Shown piece after piece: positions 1-8,542 of a stretch of 64,000 nucleotides of DNA. Source of the stretch: Methylocystis sp. Sn-Cys (GTDB lineage Bacteria > Pseudomonadota > Alphaproteobacteria > Rhizobiales > Beijerinckiaceae); assembly GCF_016745395.1 (NCBI RefSeq), contig NZ_JAERVJ010000001.1:124001-188000 (forward strand). Reading direction: 5' to 3'. The position numbers and the translations under genes are program-made. The stretch's first letter is position 1; each line of letters begins with the position of its first letter. Below the pieces are notes generated by a model, which worked only from the letters and a program-made list of their open reading frames with translations, was not told where the DNA came from and made no database searches.

Positions 1-492
1 CGCGATGCCGAGCCGCTCCAGCGCCTCCGCCGCCATCATGCAGATTTCCGCGTCGGCGGCGGGCGAAGCCGACCCCACCGTGTCGGCGTCGAATTGCATG
101 AACTGGCGAAAACGCCCCGGCCCCGGCTTCTCGTTGCGATAGACATGGCCGCAGCGATAGGAGCGATAGGGCTTGGGCAGACGGTCGTAATTCTGCGCGA
201 CGAAACGGGCGAGCGGCGCCGTCAGATCGTAGCGCAGCGACAGCCATTGCTCGTCGTCGTCCTGCAGAGAGAAGACGCCCTCATTCGGCCGGTCCTGGTC
301 GGGCAGGAATTTGCCGAGCGCGTCGGTATATTCGAAGGCCGGGGTCTCCAGCGCCTCGAAGCCGTAGAGCTCATAGACCGAGCGGATGACGTCGAGCATG
401 CGGCCCGTGGCGGCAAGCTCTCCCGCCTCGCGATCCGCAAATCCGCGCGGGCTTCTGGCCTCAACCTTCGATTTCTTTTCGTCGCTGGACAT
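1..492 (-). CDS. hisS: Histidyl-tRNA synthetase, N-terminal part (cut by window edge)
   Basis: Charges tRNA-His with histidine in the cytoplasm. Only the first 164 codons are in the window; the catalytic remainder and anticodon-binding domain lie to the left. Class II synthetase motif 2 is visible near residues 109-131 ([20 protein letters not shown]), and the histidine-site segment near residues 86-97 reads [12 protein letters not shown]. The latter is the eukaryote-like, alphaproteobacterial form; the common bacterial form begins LRPEGT. The ATG immediately follows the TGA of the upstream DUF123 gene, so the two are probably co-transcribed. The identification is secure. Confidence 0.95.
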   Translation of the reverse strand, partial: MSSDEKKSKVEARSPRGFADREAGELAATGRMLDVIRSVYELYGFEALETPAFEYTDALGKFLPDQDRPNEGVFSLQDDDEQWLSLRYDLTAPLARFVAQNYDRLPKPYRSYRCGHVYRNEKPGPGRFRQFMQFDADTVGSASPAADAEICMMAAEALERLGIA

Positions 493-975
493 TCAATTTA
501 GTTCCGCTGCGCGCTCCCTCCCGGGGAGGGGGCTGAATCTCGCCGCCTTCCTAGCATTTTCCCATTCGGAGGGAAGCCGTGCGTTGGCGGGAAAAAGCCG
601 CAGATGCGAGACGCAGCGCGGGCAATCCGAGCTGCCGAAGCCCGGCAGGGGAAAAGGAAAGGCGCCGAGCGCCGCATTGAGCGCGCATTCGCTTCCGCCC
701 TCGACGATAAAGGCGCCCAGAACGTCGCCCGCCATGGTGAGCTGGTCGACATGCCAATGGGCGCGCTTGTCGCGGCGCATATGGCGCGCCAGCCGGGCGC
801 GCAGCCCGCCGGGGCCATTTGCCGAGCCGCAATAGAGATAATCGCCGGGCTCCAATGCGCCGACGCGCGCGCCGGCCTTCACAGCCAGCGGCGCGGGAAG
901 CCGCAACCACAAGGCATAGGCGCCGGGGCTTGGGGGCGCGCCATCGGCGGCGACAATGAAGGCCAATCGGGGCAT
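493..975 (-). CDS. DUF123 / GIY-YIG-like protein
   Basis: A 160-residue protein that matches the DUF123 family, a GIY-YIG-like nuclease fold whose cellular role is unsettled. Visible family features are YLYCGSA near residues 46-52, a basic GGLRARLARH segment (56-65), HWHVDQL (73-79), the Glu-Cys pair near residues 96-97 and a GFGSSDCP segment (112-119). The reading frame stays open upstream to 1110, but that extension is only a palindromic repeat, so the ATG at 975 is preferred. Its stop codon touches the hisS start. Nuclease activity is inference from the fold. Confidence 0.8.
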   Translation of the reverse strand: MPRLAFIVAADGAPPSPGAYALWLRLPAPLAVKAGARVGALEPGDYLYCGSANGPGGLRARLARHMRRDKRAHWHVDQLTMAGDVLGAFIVEGGSECALNAALGAFPFPLPGFGSSDCPRCVSHLRLFPANARLPSEWENARKAARFSPLPGRERAAELN

Positions 976-1128
976 GAACAGCTCGCATTGGGGGATGTCA
1001 TTCCCGGCGGGCTGGAAGCCCGACCGGGAATCCAGAGCCGCAAATACGCTGATTTGGCTCTGGATTCCCGATCGCTCGCTTTGCGAGCGTCGGGAATGGC
1101 GCCGAACCAATCAAGCGGATCTCGTAAT
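976..1128. repeat. Family A palindromic repeat, copy A1
   Basis: A palindromic element of about 150 bp. The left half starts at 976 and contains GTCATTCCCGGCGGGCT followed by the complementary arm ending CCGGGAATCCAGAGCC. The right half begins GGCTCTGGATTCCCGATCG, closes with a GCGAGC hairpin and GGGAATG near 1098, and ends in a non-palindromic flank (about 1092-1120). Both outer flanks recur around 3915-4159, so the repeat unit includes them. It abuts the DUF123 start codon. Confidence 0.85.
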
Positions 1129-1165
1129 CAGAATTTTTCGCTTCCGCCGCGCCGTAAACGCAAAA

Positions 1166-1181
1166 TTTGCCGCACTGCAAA
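1166..1181. promoter_or_regulatory. Small dyad upstream of the PHB/ketone-body operon
   Basis: TTTGC and GCAAA are inverted arms separated by six bases, about 75 bp before the patatin-gene start codon. PhaR-type polyhydroxybutyrate regulators bind short TGC/GCA dyads in some alphaproteobacteria, and the operon downstream is PHB-related, so this is a candidate operator. The arms are short and chance is a real alternative. Confidence 0.25.
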
Positions 1182-1255
1182 AACTTTTACCGCAGCCCGC
1201 CCTTAACCGCTAAGCTGCCGGCGCTTTCTTCGATTCTTATGCTTCGCGGGGTTGA

Positions 1256-2371
1256 ATGGCCACGGCGATGGGCGAAAAAAACGTTCTTGTCTTGCAGGGC
1301 GGCGGCGCGCTCGGCTCCTATCAGGCCGGAGCCGTCGCGACCCTCATGGAGGCGGGCCATGCGCCCGATTGGGTCGCCGGCATCTCCATCGGCGCGATCA
1401 ACGCCGCCATTATCTGCGGAAATCCCCCCGAAAAGCGCGTCGACCGATTGCGCGAACTCTGGGGTCGCATGACAAGCGGCCTGCAGGTTTCGCCGCTTTC
1501 CGACGACGTCGTGGTTCGGCGGGCTTTCAACGAGTTCAGCGCGGCGACGACGGCGACTTTCGGCGTGCCCGGATTTTTTTCGCCGCGCCCCTCCCTGCCT
1601 CTCCTCTGGCCCGCAAACGAGACGTCCGTCAGCATCTACGGCACCAAGCCGTTGCGCGAGACTTTATTGGAGCTCGTCGATTTCGACCGGCTCAACGCCG
1701 GCGAAACGCGGATCAGCGTCGGCGCCGTCAATGTGCGCACGGGAAATTTTCGCTATTTCGATTCGCGGAACGAGCGCATCACGCCCGAGCACATCAGGGC
1801 GAGCGGCGCGCTTCCGCCAGGGTTTCCGCCGGTGGAAATCGATGGCGAACTCTACTGGGACGGCGGCCTCGTCTCCAACACGCCGCTCCAATATGTGCTC
1901 GAAATGTGCGGTCCCCGCGACCACATGTGCATCTTCCAAATCGATCTTTTCAGCGCGCGCGGTCCCGCGCCGACGACGCTGATCGACGTCAGCCAACGCG
2001 AAAAGGATATTCGTTTTTCGAGTCGGACGCGGCTCAATACCGACGTATTCCGCGACCTCCAGACGATCCGCCGTCACATCCGGCGTTTGAGCGAAAGGCT
2101 TCCCGAAGCCCTGCGCGACGATCCCGACTGGCGCGCGCTGAGCGATTTCGGCTGCGGCGCAGCGATCACCATCGTGCAACTGATTCACCGCGCCGCCGCC
2201 TATGAGACGAACTCCAAGGATTACGAATTTTCCCGTTACACGATGATGGAAAACTGGTCGGCGGGCGTGCGCGACGTCGAAACCACGCTTGCCCACCCGG
2301 CGTGGCGCGATCGAACGCCGCCCGATTATGGCGTCGCCATTCTTGATTTGACGAAGGAACAAGACTCATGA
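1256..2371 (+). CDS. Patatin-like phospholipase (DUF3734 type)
   Basis: A 371-residue predicted acyl hydrolase. The glycine-rich oxyanion segment [11 protein letters not shown] lies at residues 15-25, the nucleophile elbow GISIG at 42-46 (Ser44) and the second catalytic residue in WDGG (Asp202), so the Ser-Asp dyad is intact. The C-terminal third fits the DUF3734 extension. The stop overlaps the start of the acetoacetate decarboxylase gene by four bases. This trio is common in alphaproteobacteria and suggests a role in lipid or PHB turnover, which is inference. ATG at 1268 is an alternative start. Confidence 0.9.
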   Translation: MATAMGEKNVLVLQGGGALGSYQAGAVATLMEAGHAPDWVAGISIGAINAAIICGNPPEKRVDRLRELWGRMTSGLQVSPLSDDVVVRRAFNEFSAATTATFGVPGFFSPRPSLPLLWPANETSVSIYGTKPLRETLLELVDFDRLNAGETRISVGAVNVRTGNFRYFDSRNERITPEHIRASGALPPGFPPVEIDGELYWDGGLVSNTPLQYVLEMCGPRDHMCIFQIDLFSARGPAPTTLIDVSQREKDIRFSSRTRLNTDVFRDLQTIRRHIRRLSERLPEALRDDPDWRALSDFGCGAAITIVQLIHRAAAYETNSKDYEFSRYTMMENWSAGVRDVETTLAHPAWRDRTPPDYGVAILDLTKEQDS

Positions 2372-3120
2372 CCCTAGACGAGATCCGTCGCACTGCCTTC
2401 GCCATGCCGTTGACGAGCCCGGCCTTCCCGAAAGGCCCCTATCGATTCGTCGACCGCGAATATCTGATCGTTTCGTATCGCACTGATCGGGAAGCCCTTG
2501 CGAAAGTTGTTCCCGAACCGCTTTCTTTCGTCGACCCCATCGTGAATTTCGAATTCATCCGCATGCCCAACTCGACGGGGTTCGGCGATTATACGGAGTC
2601 GGGCCAGGTCATTCCTGTCGTTTTCGAGGGGCGGCGCGGGAACTACACGCACGCCATGTATCTCAACGACGGCCCGCCTATTTACGGCGGGCGCGAATTG
2701 TGGGGCTTTCCGAAGAAATTCGCGCAACCCTCGCTCGCCGTCGAACGCGACGCGCTCGTCGGCACGCTCGATTATGGCTCCGTGCGCATCGCGACGGGCG
2801 TCATGGGCTACAAACATGTGGCTCTCGATCCGGCGGCGATGGCGAAGTCCATGTCCGCGCCGAATTTTCTTCTCAAGATCATACCGCATGTCGATGGCGC
2901 GCCCCGAATTCTGGAGCTGGTCGATTTCCGGCTCGAGGACATCACGGTGAAAGGCGCCTGGACCGGTCCCGCCTCGCTTCAACTCGCCCACCACGCGCTC
3001 GCGCCCGTCGCCGATCTTCCCGTGCGGGAAATCCTCTCGGCGACGCATATCCTCGCCGACCTCACGCTTGGTCTTGGAACGGTCGTCTTCGATTATCTCT
3101 CTCCTGAAAGGCCCCGCTGA
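2368..3120 (+). CDS. adc: Acetoacetate decarboxylase
   Basis: Decarboxylates acetoacetate to acetone and CO2 through a Schiff base, or is a close family member. The 250-residue length is normal for the family. The catalytic lysine region LWGFPKK is at residues 111-117, with Lys116 and Lys117 forming the expected pair. The gene overlaps its neighbours on both sides by ATGA, which indicates translational coupling. With a 3-hydroxybutyrate dehydrogenase immediately downstream, the operon would handle acetoacetate and 3-hydroxybutyrate derived from PHB. Confidence 0.92.
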   Translation: MTLDEIRRTAFAMPLTSPAFPKGPYRFVDREYLIVSYRTDREALAKVVPEPLSFVDPIVNFEFIRMPNSTGFGDYTESGQVIPVVFEGRRGNYTHAMYLNDGPPIYGGRELWGFPKKFAQPSLAVERDALVGTLDYGSVRIATGVMGYKHVALDPAAMAKSMSAPNFLLKIIPHVDGAPRILELVDFRLEDITVKGAWTGPASLQLAHHALAPVADLPVREILSATHILADLTLGLGTVVFDYLSPERPR

Positions 3121-3896
3121 TGACTCTCGACGGAAAAGTTTGCCTGATCACCGGCGCCGCGAGCGGCATCGGCCACGCCATCGCCAAGCGTTTCGTCGAA
3201 GCGCAGGGGCGCGTCATCATCGCCGACCTCAATCTCGACGCGGCCAAGGCGGCCGCCGCTGAACTCGGCGGCGAGAAGGTTGCGATCGGCGTCGGCATGG
3301 ATGTGTCCAACGAAGAGCAGGTGAACGCCGGCGTCGACGCCGCGGCGAAATGGTTCGGCGCGATCGACGCGCTCGTATCCAACGCCGGCATCCAGATCGT
3401 CCATCCGATCGAGGAATTCCCGTTCGCGGATTGGAAAAAGGTGCTCGCCATTCATCTCGACGGCGCCTTTCTCACGACGAAAGCCTGCGTGAAATATATG
3501 TATCCGCAGCGCTCCGGCGCGCTGATCTATATGGGCTCGGTCCACAGCCATGAAGCTTCGCCTTTGAAATCGGCCTATGTCGCGGCGAAGCACGGCATAT
3601 TGGGGCTGACGCGCGTGATGGCCAAGGAAGGCGCGAAACATAACGTCCGCGCCAACGCCATCTGTCCCGGCTTCGTCATGACGCCGCTCGTCGAGAAGCA
3701 AATCCCCGAACAGGCGCAGGAGCTCGGCCTCAGTGAAAAGCAGGTGGTGACGGATGTGCTGCTGAAAGAAACCGTCGACAGCCAGTTCACCAAGGTCGAG
3801 GATGTGGCGGAAGTCGCGCTGATGCTCGCGGCGTTCAAGACCAACGCGCTGACGGGCGAGTCGATCATCGTCAGCCATGGCTGGCATATGAATTGA
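3120..3896 (+). CDS. bdhA: 3-hydroxybutyrate dehydrogenase (SDR family)
   Basis: A cytoplasmic NAD-dependent enzyme interconverting 3-hydroxybutyrate and acetoacetate. This is a classical 258-residue short-chain dehydrogenase with the TGAASGIG nucleotide motif near residues 11-18, SNAG near residue 88 and a catalytic YVAAK. The C-terminus fits the 3-hydroxybutyrate dehydrogenase subfamily. It starts on the last base of adc's TGA (ATGA overlap). The genomic context strongly supports the substrate assignment. Confidence 0.9.
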   Translation: MTLDGKVCLITGAASGIGHAIAKRFVEAQGRVIIADLNLDAAKAAAAELGGEKVAIGVGMDVSNEEQVNAGVDAAAKWFGAIDALVSNAGIQIVHPIEEFPFADWKKVLAIHLDGAFLTTKACVKYMYPQRSGALIYMGSVHSHEASPLKSAYVAAKHGILGLTRVMAKEGAKHNVRANAICPGFVMTPLVEKQIPEQAQELGLSEKQVVTDVLLKETVDSQFTKVEDVAEVALMLAAFKTNALTGESIIVSHGWHMN

Positions 3897-3914
3897 GACT
3901 TGTCTGTTTCCGCT

Positions 3915-4159
3915 TGAACAGCTCGCATTGGGGAATGTCATTCCCGGCGGGCTGAAAGCCCGACCGGGAATCCAGAGCCTCCGTCATTGCGAGCATATTT
4001 TTCGAAGTCGGGTAAACCCGACTTCGCAGAGATGCGAAGCAATCCAGAGCCGCTATAGCTGCCCTGGATTGCTTCGTCGCTTACGCTCCTCGCAATGACG
4101 GCGGGCCAAGATTCGCTGTTTTTCAGGAATGGCGCCGAACCAATCAAGCGGATCCTGTA
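3915..4159. repeat. Family A repeat, copy A2, interrupted by a family B element
   Basis: The left part (3915-3979) nearly matches A1, including its outer flank and the arm ending CCGGGAATCCAGAGCC. The right flank (4128-4156) again matches the non-palindromic end of A1. The right palindrome of family A is missing between them and a complete family B element sits in its place. This explains most of the 325-bp gap between bdhA and the next gene. Confidence 0.85.
3982..4101. repeat. Family B palindromic repeat, copy B1 (nested)
   Basis: The ends are CGTCATTGCGAG and CTCGCAATGACG, in inverted orientation, with a central CAATCCAGAGCC/CCTGGATTG pair, as in the other family B copies. B1 is longer than the others because it carries an extra perfect hairpin of 11-bp arms and a 2-base loop (4003-4026). 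Confidence 0.88.
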
Positions 4160-4221
4160 TGAAATTCACCGCTCGGGCATCTTGGGGTCGACCGAGCCGC
4201 GCGGAAGGGCGACTTACGAGA

Positions 4222-5535
4222 ATGTCCAGCGGCTATTTTCCTGCCCCCCTTTCCCGCCGCGACATGCTGCGCCTTTGCTGCGCAGCAAGCGCTTCACTTT
4301 GCCTGCCAAATCCACTCGCCCTGGCGCGGGCGGACGATCTCGCGCAAAGGCTGCGTGAGGCGGCGCGCAAGAGGGCGGCGGTGTCGCTCCCCGCGGGCGA
4401 GATCACGCTCGCCGGGCTTGATCTGCCGGACGGCGCCATTCTGCAAGGCGTTCCCGGCCGCACCGTGTTGAAGCTCTCGGGCCTCGGCCCGCTGCTCTCC
4501 GCCACCATGGCGCGCAAGATCACGCTGGAGAACCTCGTCTTCGAAGGCGCTGGCGGCGTCACCCCGAAGGAAAAGGGGCTGCTCGACTTCACCGATGTGA
4601 TCGATCTTTCGATCCGCGGCTGCGTCATCCGCCGCGCTTCCGCGCGCGGCGTCATGCTCGCCCGTTGCGGCGGCGTTTTCGCGCAAAATGAGATCGCGGA
4701 GGTCGCCGACGCCGGCATTTATTCGCGCGATGGTCTCGGCGTCGATTTCGACAACGACCATATTCATCGTTGCGGGGACAACGGCCTCGTCATTCACGCG
4801 ACCTCCGCGGGCCGCTACGACGGCTCGCGCATCCGCAACACGCTCGTCGAGGATGTCGACAACCACTCGGGCGGCAATGGGCCCTATGGCAATGGCGTCC
4901 TCGTTTGGGGCGCGGGGACGATCCGCGTCGAGCGCAACCGCATCTATCGCTGCGCCTATAGCGCCGTGCGCAACAACGCCGGCCACGGCGTGGAGGTCAT
5001 CGGCAACGACTGCAAGGGCTTCCGGGAAAAAGCGATGTACGCCGAATTCGGCGCCAAGAATTCGGTGTTCCGCGACAATCGCATCGAGGACGCCGGCGCC
5101 GGCATCGCCGTCGCCAACGCCGATCAGGGCACGGATGGCGCGATCGTCTCGGGAAATACGATCATCTCTATGAAAGAGAGCCATCCAGACCCCGAGTTCG
5201 GGCCGCAGATGCTGTGGCTCACCGGCATTCTCGCCGAGAAGAACGCCGACATCACGGGCAACAGGATCGTCGGCCCGGGATGGATCGGCATTGCGCTGGG
5301 CGGCTGGCGCGAAAATCTGCGCGCCGAGGCCAATGAGATTTCAGGCGTGGATTACGGCGTCGTGCTCGCCACCGGCGAAGGGGCCGGCGACGCCACGGTC
5401 GCACGGAACCGGATCAGCGCAAAAAAGGCGGCGGTCATCGCCTCTGCGGGGATGAACTTTTTGCCCGGCGATCTGACGAAATCGGGCGCCGAAAAATACC
5501 CGCGTCTGATTGTGCGGGATAATGAAACCGGCTGA
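4222..5535 (+). CDS. Tat-exported parallel beta-helix repeat protein (TIGR03808-like)
   Basis: A 437-residue exported protein of unknown function. The N-terminus has a twin-arginine signal (SRRDMLRL near residues 11-18, then a hydrophobic stretch and an ALARA cleavage region). The body is made of repeated short strands rich in Asn, Gly and Asp (such as NRIYRC and GNGVLVWG), typical of right-handed parallel beta-helices. Length and layout match the twin-arginine repeat family TIGR03808. The frame extends upstream to 4129 but that portion lies in a repeat, so the ATG at 4222 is chosen; the RBS is weak. The protein could bind or cut polysaccharide; no catalytic residues can be assigned. Confidence 0.82.
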   Translation: MSSGYFPAPLSRRDMLRLCCAASASLCLPNPLALARADDLAQRLREAARKRAAVSLPAGEITLAGLDLPDGAILQGVPGRTVLKLSGLGPLLSATMARKITLENLVFEGAGGVTPKEKGLLDFTDVIDLSIRGCVIRRASARGVMLARCGGVFAQNEIAEVADAGIYSRDGLGVDFDNDHIHRCGDNGLVIHATSAGRYDGSRIRNTLVEDVDNHSGGNGPYGNGVLVWGAGTIRVERNRIYRCAYSAVRNNAGHGVEVIGNDCKGFREKAMYAEFGAKNSVFRDNRIEDAGAGIAVANADQGTDGAIVSGNTIISMKESHPDPEFGPQMLWLTGILAEKNADITGNRIVGPGWIGIALGGWRENLRAEANEISGVDYGVVLATGEGAGDATVARNRISAKKAAVIASAGMNFLPGDLTKSGAEKYPRLIVRDNETG

Positions 5536-5560
5536 CGCCAACGCGCCATGGGGAGCCTCC

Positions 5561-5644
5561 CGTCATTGCGAGCGCAGCGAAGCAATCCAGAGCCGCTATG
5601 GCCGCCCTGGATTGCTTCGTCGCTTACGCTCCTCGCAATGACGG
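5561..5644. repeat. Family B palindromic repeat, copy B2
   Basis: An 84-bp element bounded by CGTCATTGCGAG and CTCGCAATGACGG, with the same central inverted pair as B1. It lies between the convergent beta-helix gene and dxs. Confidence 0.9.
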
Positions 5645-5694
5645 CGGGGGCCGATCGCTCGCTGCACGAGCGTCGGGAATGACAGAGGCGTGTT

Positions 5695-7671
5695 TTACGC
5701 GATCATCACCCGCGCGGCGGCCTTCTCGTCGCCGAGCAGCTCCAGCGCCTTCGCCACCATCGCTTTGCTGTCGAGCATGGCGCGGGCGAGCATCATCTCG
5801 TGCTTGTCGTGGTCGATATAGGCGTCGGGCAGCGTCATGCTGCGGAACTTGAAGGCGCCGCGCGCGCCGTCGAGCAGGCCGTCGTCCGAGAGAACCTGGA
5901 AGACCTGCGAGCCGAAGCCGCCGATGGAGCCTTCCTCGATCGCGATCAGCACTTCGTGATTGGCGGCCAACCGACGGATGAGGTCGCGGTCGACGGGTTT
6001 GGCGAAGCGCGCGTCGGCGACCGTCGTCGAAATCCCGTAATTCGCCAGCTCCTCGGCGGCCTTCAGCGCGTCGCCGAGGCGGGTGCCGAGCGAGAGCAGC
6101 GCGACCTTGGAGCCCTCGCGGACAATGCGGCCCTTGCCGATCTCGAGGACCTCGCCGCGCTCGGGCAGCTCGACGCCCACGCCCTCGCCGCGCGGATAGC
6201 GGAAGGCGATCGGGCCTTCCTCATAAGCGACGGCGGTCGAGACCATATGCATCAGCTCGCCTTCGTCGGCGGCGGCCATCACCACCATGCCCGGCAGGCA
6301 GCCCAGATAAGCGATGTCGAAGGCGCCCGCATGGGTCGGACCGTCGGCGCCCACGAGCCCGGCGCGGTCGATCGCGAAGCGCACCGGCAGATGCTGGATG
6401 GCGACGTCGTGCACGACCTGGTCGTAGCCGCGCTGCAGGAAGGTCGAATAAAGCGCGCAGAAGGGCTTGTAGCCCTCGCAGGCCAATCCGGCCGCAAAGG
6501 TCACCGCATGCTGCTCGGCGATGGCGACGTCAAAGGTGCGGGTCGGGAAATGCTTGCCGAAGGCGTCGAGGCCGGTGCCCGACGGCATGGCGGCGGTGAC
6601 GGCGACGATCTTGTCGTCGTGCTCCGCCTCGGCGATCAGCGCCTTGGCGAAAACGCCCGTGTAGGAGGGGGCGTTGGCCTTGGGCTTATATTGCTTGCCG
6701 GTCTCGACGTCGAATTTGACGACGCCATGATATTTGTCCTCGGCCGCCTCGGCGGGCGCATAGCCCTTGCCCTTCTGCGTGACGACATGGACCAGCACCG
6801 GGCCGTCGTCCTTGTCGCGGACATTCATCAGCACGGGCAGCAGGTGATCGAGATTATGCCCGTCGATCGGCCCGACATAATAGAAGCCGAGCTCCTCGAA
6901 CATGGTGCCGCCGGTGATGAAGCTGCGCGAGAATTCCTCGGCCTTGCGCGCCTTGTCGTAGATGAAGCGCGGCAGATGCGAGGCGAGCTGCTTGGCGGCG
7001 TCGCGGATCGAGCGATAGGCGCCGCCCGAGACGAGGCGGGCGAGATAGGCCGACATGGCGCCGGTCGGCGGCGCGATCGACATGTCGTTGTCGTTGAGGA
7101 TGACGATGAGGCGCGAATCCAGCGCGCCGGCGTTGTTCAAGGCCTCATAGGCCATGCCCGCCGACATGGAGCTGTCGCCGATGACCGCCACGACATGGTT
7201 GTCGCCATGCGAGAGATCGCGCGCGATCGCCATGCCAAGGCCGGCGGAGATGGAGGTCGAGGAATGGCCGGCGCCGAAAGCGTCATATTCGCTTTCCGCG
7301 CGCTTGGTGAAGCCGGAGAGGCCGCCGCCCATACGCAGCGTGCGGATACGGTCGCGACGCCCGGTGAGGATCTTGTGCGGATAAGTCTGGTGGCCGACGT
7401 CCCAGATGATGCGGTCGTCCGGCGTGTTGAAGACGTAGTGGAGCGCCACCGTCAGCTCGACGACGCCGAGGCCGGCGCCCAGATGCCCGCCCGTGACCGA
7501 GACGGCGTCGATCGTCTCCCGGCGCAGCTCATCGGCGACCTGCCTCAGTTGATTGGGCTGCAGCTTGCGCAGTTCCTGCGGAGTCGGAATCTGATCGAGC
7601 AAGGGGGTCTTCGATGTCGTCAAAGCGTCGCTCTCGTCTGGGATGTCCGAAATTTTCTGGGGTCTAGGCAT
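5695..7671 (-). CDS. dxs: 1-deoxy-D-xylulose-5-phosphate synthase
   Basis: A thiamine-diphosphate enzyme that condenses pyruvate with glyceraldehyde-3-phosphate in the first step of the MEP isoprenoid pathway, also feeding thiamine and pyridoxal synthesis. The 658-residue protein is full length, with [17 protein letters not shown] at residues 193-195, YHGVVKFD and a transketolase C-terminal domain ([14 protein letters not shown]). The frame extends upstream to 7773, but the ATG at 7671 gives the normal length. Oddity: the GDG motif that helps bind Mg-ThDP reads GDS (Asp166, Ser167). Overall identity is certain. Confidence 0.96.
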   Translation of the reverse strand: MPRPQKISDIPDESDALTTSKTPLLDQIPTPQELRKLQPNQLRQVADELRRETIDAVSVTGGHLGAGLGVVELTVALHYVFNTPDDRIIWDVGHQTYPHKILTGRRDRIRTLRMGGGLSGFTKRAESEYDAFGAGHSSTSISAGLGMAIARDLSHGDNHVVAVIGDSSMSAGMAYEALNNAGALDSRLIVILNDNDMSIAPPTGAMSAYLARLVSGGAYRSIRDAAKQLASHLPRFIYDKARKAEEFSRSFITGGTMFEELGFYYVGPIDGHNLDHLLPVLMNVRDKDDGPVLVHVVTQKGKGYAPAEAAEDKYHGVVKFDVETGKQYKPKANAPSYTGVFAKALIAEAEHDDKIVAVTAAMPSGTGLDAFGKHFPTRTFDVAIAEQHAVTFAAGLACEGYKPFCALYSTFLQRGYDQVVHDVAIQHLPVRFAIDRAGLVGADGPTHAGAFDIAYLGCLPGMVVMAAADEGELMHMVSTAVAYEEGPIAFRYPRGEGVGVELPERGEVLEIGKGRIVREGSKVALLSLGTRLGDALKAAEELANYGISTTVADARFAKPVDRDLIRRLAANHEVLIAIEEGSIGGFGSQVFQVLSDDGLLDGARGAFKFRSMTLPDAYIDHDKHEMMLARAMLDSKAMVAKALELLGDEKAAARVMIA

Positions 7672-7776
7672 ATCCGCTAAGCCATGGCGCAGCAAATGCG
7701 CCGCCGCACGCGCCAATGGATTCTCCGAAGACTGTTGCCCCGGCGCAACGCTCATGGGGCCACAGCCCGACAAAAA

Positions 7777-8322
7777 TCAATATCTATCGGCCTCGAACAG
7801 GAAAAAGTCCGAGGGAGCCGGCTGGGCCGGCCGAACCCGCGCGACCGGACGGGCGCGGACGGGGCGCGTGAGGTCGTCGGCGCGTTCGCTTCTCGGCGCG
7901 CGAGCCGTCCGGGTTTCGCCGACGATGTCGATCGTCGCCCCCTGTTGCTCGACCCATTCGAAGAGCTTCTGGGCGTTGGCGACCGACAGGCGGACGCAGC
8001 CATGCGAGCGGGGGGCGCCCAGGCCGCGCTCGAAACTGCCGTGGATGGCGAGGCCCCGGGGCGAGAAAAAGATGGCGTAAGGCATCGGCGCCTGGTCATA
8101 CTCGTCGGAGTAGTGATCAGCCTCCATGCGCATGACCGCGTAATGCCCGGTGGGCGTCTCGTAGCCCGACCGGCCGCTGGAGATTTTCCACACGACCGTT
8201 TCGCCGCCGCGCACCGCCGTCAGACGCTGCGACGCGAGGTCGATCGAAATGCGCACGGTCGCGAAAGCGGGCGCGGCGGCCAGCAGCGTCGCCGTGAGGA
8301 GAAGGAAACGGAACATTTTCAT
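7777..8322 (-). CDS. YkuD-family L,D-transpeptidase
   Basis: A periplasmic enzyme predicted to make 3-3 peptidoglycan cross-links or attach proteins to peptidoglycan. The 181-residue protein starts with a signal peptide (hydrophobic residues 4-20, APAFA cleavage region). The YkuD signature is present, with His94 in the IHG motif and SHGCVRL at residues 106-112 (nucleophile Cys109). The tail after residue 140 is Arg/Pro/Ala-rich and low in complexity. ATG at 8316 is an alternative start. Confidence 0.9.
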   Translation of the reverse strand: MKMFRFLLLTATLLAAAPAFATVRISIDLASQRLTAVRGGETVVWKISSGRSGYETPTGHYAVMRMEADHYSDEYDQAPMPYAIFFSPRGLAIHGSFERGLGAPRSHGCVRLSVANAQKLFEWVEQQGATIDIVGETRTARAPRSERADDLTRPVRARPVARVRPAQPAPSDFFLFEADRY

Positions 8323-8542
8323 GGCGAAAACCTAACCACGCCGGGTGGTCCCCGTAAAGGCGCCGGGCGGCCGGATGAGATGAACACGCTTTGGCGCCAG
8401 ACTTGAACCTCACGCCTGCCGCAAGGCGGGCCGGGGCCGAACGTCTCACATTCAGACGCCCTCCCGCCTCAAAATGGGTCAGCGCCAAGGATTATCGAAG
8501 ATGCTCGCGCCGTTCCTGAACGTAAAAGGAGTTGCATTGGCC

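Noticed and set aside
976-1110. N-terminal extension of the DUF123 protein
   Set aside because: It would translate a palindromic repeat; the family starts at the ATG at 975.
5800-7680. 626-codon open frame on the plus strand
   Set aside because: It lies entirely opposite dxs; in GC-rich genes the antisense frame is often open. The composition is Gly/Arg/Asp-rich without domains.
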